Shown in pieces: positions 8,866 through 10,428 of a stretch of DNA of 10,428 nucleotides. The notes beneath the pieces were generated by a model. It did no database searches. It was not told where the DNA came from and saw only the letters and a program-made list of their open reading frames with translations. Every line of letters starts with the position of its first letter. Position 1 is the first letter of the stretch. Origin of the DNA: Monoraphidium neglectum (lineage: Eukaryota; Chlorophyta; Chlorophyceae; Sphaeropleales; Selenastraceae). The stretch lies in contig NW_014011514.1 of the NCBI RefSeq assembly GCF_000611645.1, positions 1 through 10,428 on the forward strand. The letters run 5' to 3'. The position numbers and the translations under genes are program-made.

Positions 8866-9308
8866 GCGCAGGCCTTGCGCGGCGGTGGCGATGCCGCGCC
8901 GTGTGGCCGCCTTGGTCGCGTGTTTATCGGCTCGCTGCCTTTGTTACATTTCCACTGACTGTTTTGTGGGGCAGCGGCAGCTTGTACCTGGGCGCTGGTA
9001 TTACATCAACCAAGCACATTTGCACTGCAGCGGTTTCCTTCGCCAGTGATCAGCTCAATGAGGTGGAGTTGTCGCGTTTGGTTAGACGTCACACAGCTTT
9101 GCATAGAGACAAGTGGCATTCAAGGGGGAATTGGTAAGCGAAGGGAAACTGGTGAGCGAGGTGATTGGCAACAGAGCTGCAGGCAGCAACATTGACACTG
9201 TGAGGGCGATATGGCGCAGCATTGACATCAGACAGCTGTCGGAAAGCTGCTGTTCTCCAGCTGCTCTGGAGGGTCCCCTTATGGTCAACTGGTCCGACTG
9301 CTGCATCG

Positions 9309-9323
9309 CGCATGTGACATGCG
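9309..9323. repeat. Inverted repeat, 7-base arms
   Basis: CGCATGT and ACATGCG are separated by one base. It is too short and lacks a T-run for a bacterial-type terminator; a protein-binding half-site pair or a chance palindrome are both possible. Confidence 0.5.
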
Positions 9324-9422
9324 TGCCCTAGCAGTCGAGTGTATCAGGAACTTGCACGTTGCTTTGATAATGAGCGCTTGTTTACAGGACTGTACGGTAG
9401 AAACCGCTGCTGGAAACATTCT

Positions 9423-9436
9423 CACCAGATCTGGTG
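9423..9436. promoter_or_regulatory. Perfect 14-base palindrome CACCAGATCTGGTG
   Basis: CACCAGATCTGGTG reads the same on both strands and lies about 170 bases upstream of the ATG at 9606. Its position in the presumed promoter makes a dimeric transcription factor site conceivable, but I know of no factor that binds it, so the regulatory role is inference. Confidence 0.35.
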
Positions 9437-9470
9437 TTCCAGTGCCAGCCACACCGTAGTTGTTGACGTG

Positions 9471-9496
9471 TATGCAAGTGAAGTATGCAAGTGAAG
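9471..9496 (+). repeat. Tandem duplication of a 13-base unit
   Basis: Two exact, adjacent copies of TATGCAAGTGAAG (9471-9483 and 9484-9496) lie about 110 bases before the ATG at 9606. This may be a recent slippage duplication or a doubled promoter element. Confidence 0.8.
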
Positions 9497-9605
9497 TTCG
9501 ATTCGTTGTGCTGTGTTGACTACAACCTGATAACCAGTATTTTGCCACCGATTTTGCCATTCGCTCACTAGCTAGACGCGTTGTTGCGAGAGAGCGCTCG
9601 TCGCA

Positions 9606-10381
9606 ATGGATGAGCTGGACAAGATAATCAGAAATCTCCACAAACGACGACGCGTCCTGCTGGACCCTTCTGCTGCGGTGCTGCTCGCAGCCGAGCGCGA
9701 CTCGAACCCGCCTCCGCTGTCGCGGCAGCGAAGGCGCCGCTCGCAGGATGGCCCACAAGCCGACCTGCTGCCACAGCTTGGACTGAAAGGGGGATTGCCG
9801 CTGGAGTGGCCTGTGGTGAGCTGCGAGCTCAGTGCAGAGAGTTTGGGCTGGCAAAACGCGACGATGCACGCGGGGAGGTGGAGGTGTGCACGGACCCGCT
9901 CAATGCAGCCCCCGCACATCCAAACGCGCATGCGGCCCACCCACCTTGGAACCCTTCCCCTCTTCCCTTCCCCTGCCGCCGCTGCCGCCGCTGCCGCCGC
10001 CGACGCGCAGCGCATCAGCGTTCTCAACTCGCTCCAGCTGTCGCGCCGACTCATGGCGGGCTGGTTCCCAGACGCCTGCTACCCCCTTGAGCTCGCCTTT
10101 GTCATGGAGCGAGACGGAAAGCTGGTGGAATGGGCACCTGTGAGGCTCAAGGTGTCGGGTGCGCCCCCTCCGCAGCGGCCCGCCGCTGCCTGCCGCGAGC
10201 AGGCCGCCACGCGCGCCCGAGCGTCTGGGAGGCCCGGGTGCGGTGCTGGGGCGCTCCGGCGCCGGGTGGGTTGGGGATCGGCAGCACGGGGACAGGCGGT
10301 GCGACAGCGTGGTCAAACAACAACAGCGTCAGTCGTCACAGTGACGGTCACAGTGACGTGCCAGCAGCTGCTTCATGCGCG

Positions 10382-10428
<47 letters not shown>
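9606..10428 (+). CDS. Unrecognised protein, N-terminal part (3' partial, spliced)
   Basis: The ATG at 9606 has G at +4 and an in-frame TAG at 9573-9575 upstream, so it is a credible start. I do not recognise the family. Exon 1 (9606-9815, 70 residues) begins MDELDKIIRNLHKRRRVLLD, an acidic then basic helix, then an R/Q/P-rich part. A donor GTGAGC at 9816 and acceptor GCGCAG at 10005-10010, after a pyrimidine-rich stretch, define a 195-base intron. Exon 2 (10011-10151, 47 residues) encodes a compact, ordered-looking segment with LQLSRRLMAGWFPDACYPL, then LELAFVMERDG and KLVEWAPVRLK. It probably ends at donor GTGTCG (10152) or GTGCGC (10159); the rest, with GC/CA repeats, is likely intron. The frame has no stop from 9606 to the window end, including through intron 1, so an unspliced reading is formally possible. 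No signal peptide or membrane segment is visible; the basic N-terminus would suit a nuclear or nucleic-acid-related protein, which is only a guess. Confidence 0.6.
10335..10358. repeat. Two copies of a 12-base near-palindrome
   Basis: GTCACAGTGACG occurs twice in direct tandem; each copy is itself a near-palindrome (GTCAC, A, GTGAC). It lies in the probable second intron of the last gene, beside the GC/CA microsatellite. Confidence 0.7.
10377..10428 (+). repeat. (GC)7(AC)19 compound microsatellite, cut by the window end
   Basis: Seven GC units pass directly into at least nineteen AC units that continue to the last base. The tract is alternating purine-pyrimidine throughout, the strongest class of Z-DNA-forming sequence. 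It probably lies in an intron of the last gene. As the window ends inside it, its length is unknown and it may mark an assembly break. Confidence 0.95.

Larger units (their letters stand above)
8866..9605 (+). other. Tandem intergenic region: proteasome 3' UTR and promoter of the next gene
   Basis: This 740-base gap lies between the proteasome stop codon and the ATG at 9606. Composition falls to roughly even GC/AT from about 8930. Only short open frames are present and none has family features. No TGTAA polyadenylation signal was found on the plus strand here, so the mRNA end is not located. It holds a perfect 14-base palindrome, a 13-base tandem duplication and a 7-base-arm inverted repeat, each listed separately. 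Confidence 0.6.

Noticed and set aside
9490..9505. AGTTCGATTC, similar to a tRNA B box
   Set aside because: No matching A box, anticodon stem or acceptor stem could be drawn around it; it follows the 13-base tandem duplication.
1..10428. Mobile element, CRISPR, or prokaryotic defence system
   Set aside because: No terminal inverted repeats with a transposase or reverse transcriptase, no spaced direct repeats of CRISPR type, and no operon structure; the genes are intron-containing eukaryotic genes.

Overview
This window looks like nuclear DNA of a eukaryote, most likely a chlorophyte green alga. It is very GC-rich in coding parts. Genes are split by short to medium spliceosomal introns whose predicted donors all begin GTG (GTGCG, GTGGG, GTGAG) and whose acceptors all end CAG. 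Proteins carry long CAG-coded glutamine tracts and alanine-rich stretches, and introns carry dinucleotide microsatellites. The one clear homologue, a 20S proteasome beta-7 subunit, has a plant/algal-like sequence. I cannot name the species. No prokaryotic operon, CRISPR array, rRNA, tRNA or transposase was seen.

Layout: (1) positions 1-2932, plus strand, the 3' part of a gene for a Q-rich protein with an unrecognised helical C-terminal region, read as five exons; (2) 2933-4684, convergent intergenic DNA with no supported gene; (3) 4685-6505, minus strand, a putative multi-pass membrane protein with an internal poly-Q loop, read as three exons; (4) 6506-6988, a divergent, lower-GC intergenic/promoter region; (5) 6989-8865, plus strand, proteasome subunit beta type-4 (beta-7) in three exons whose splice phases all fit; (6) 8866-9605, lower-GC intergenic DNA holding the proteasome 3' UTR and the next promoter; (7) 9606 to the window end, plus strand, the 5' part of an unrecognised gene. 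Its frame stays open through its first predicted intron and runs off the end inside a GC/CA microsatellite.

The four genes share no evident pathway, as is usual for a nuclear algal genome; only the proteasome gene has an assigned function. No clear new system was found. The points most worth a second look are the two unrecognised proteins, the in-frame stop-free intron of the last gene, the antisense ORF whose ATG interlocks with the proteasome ATG, and the structure-prone repeats in introns.
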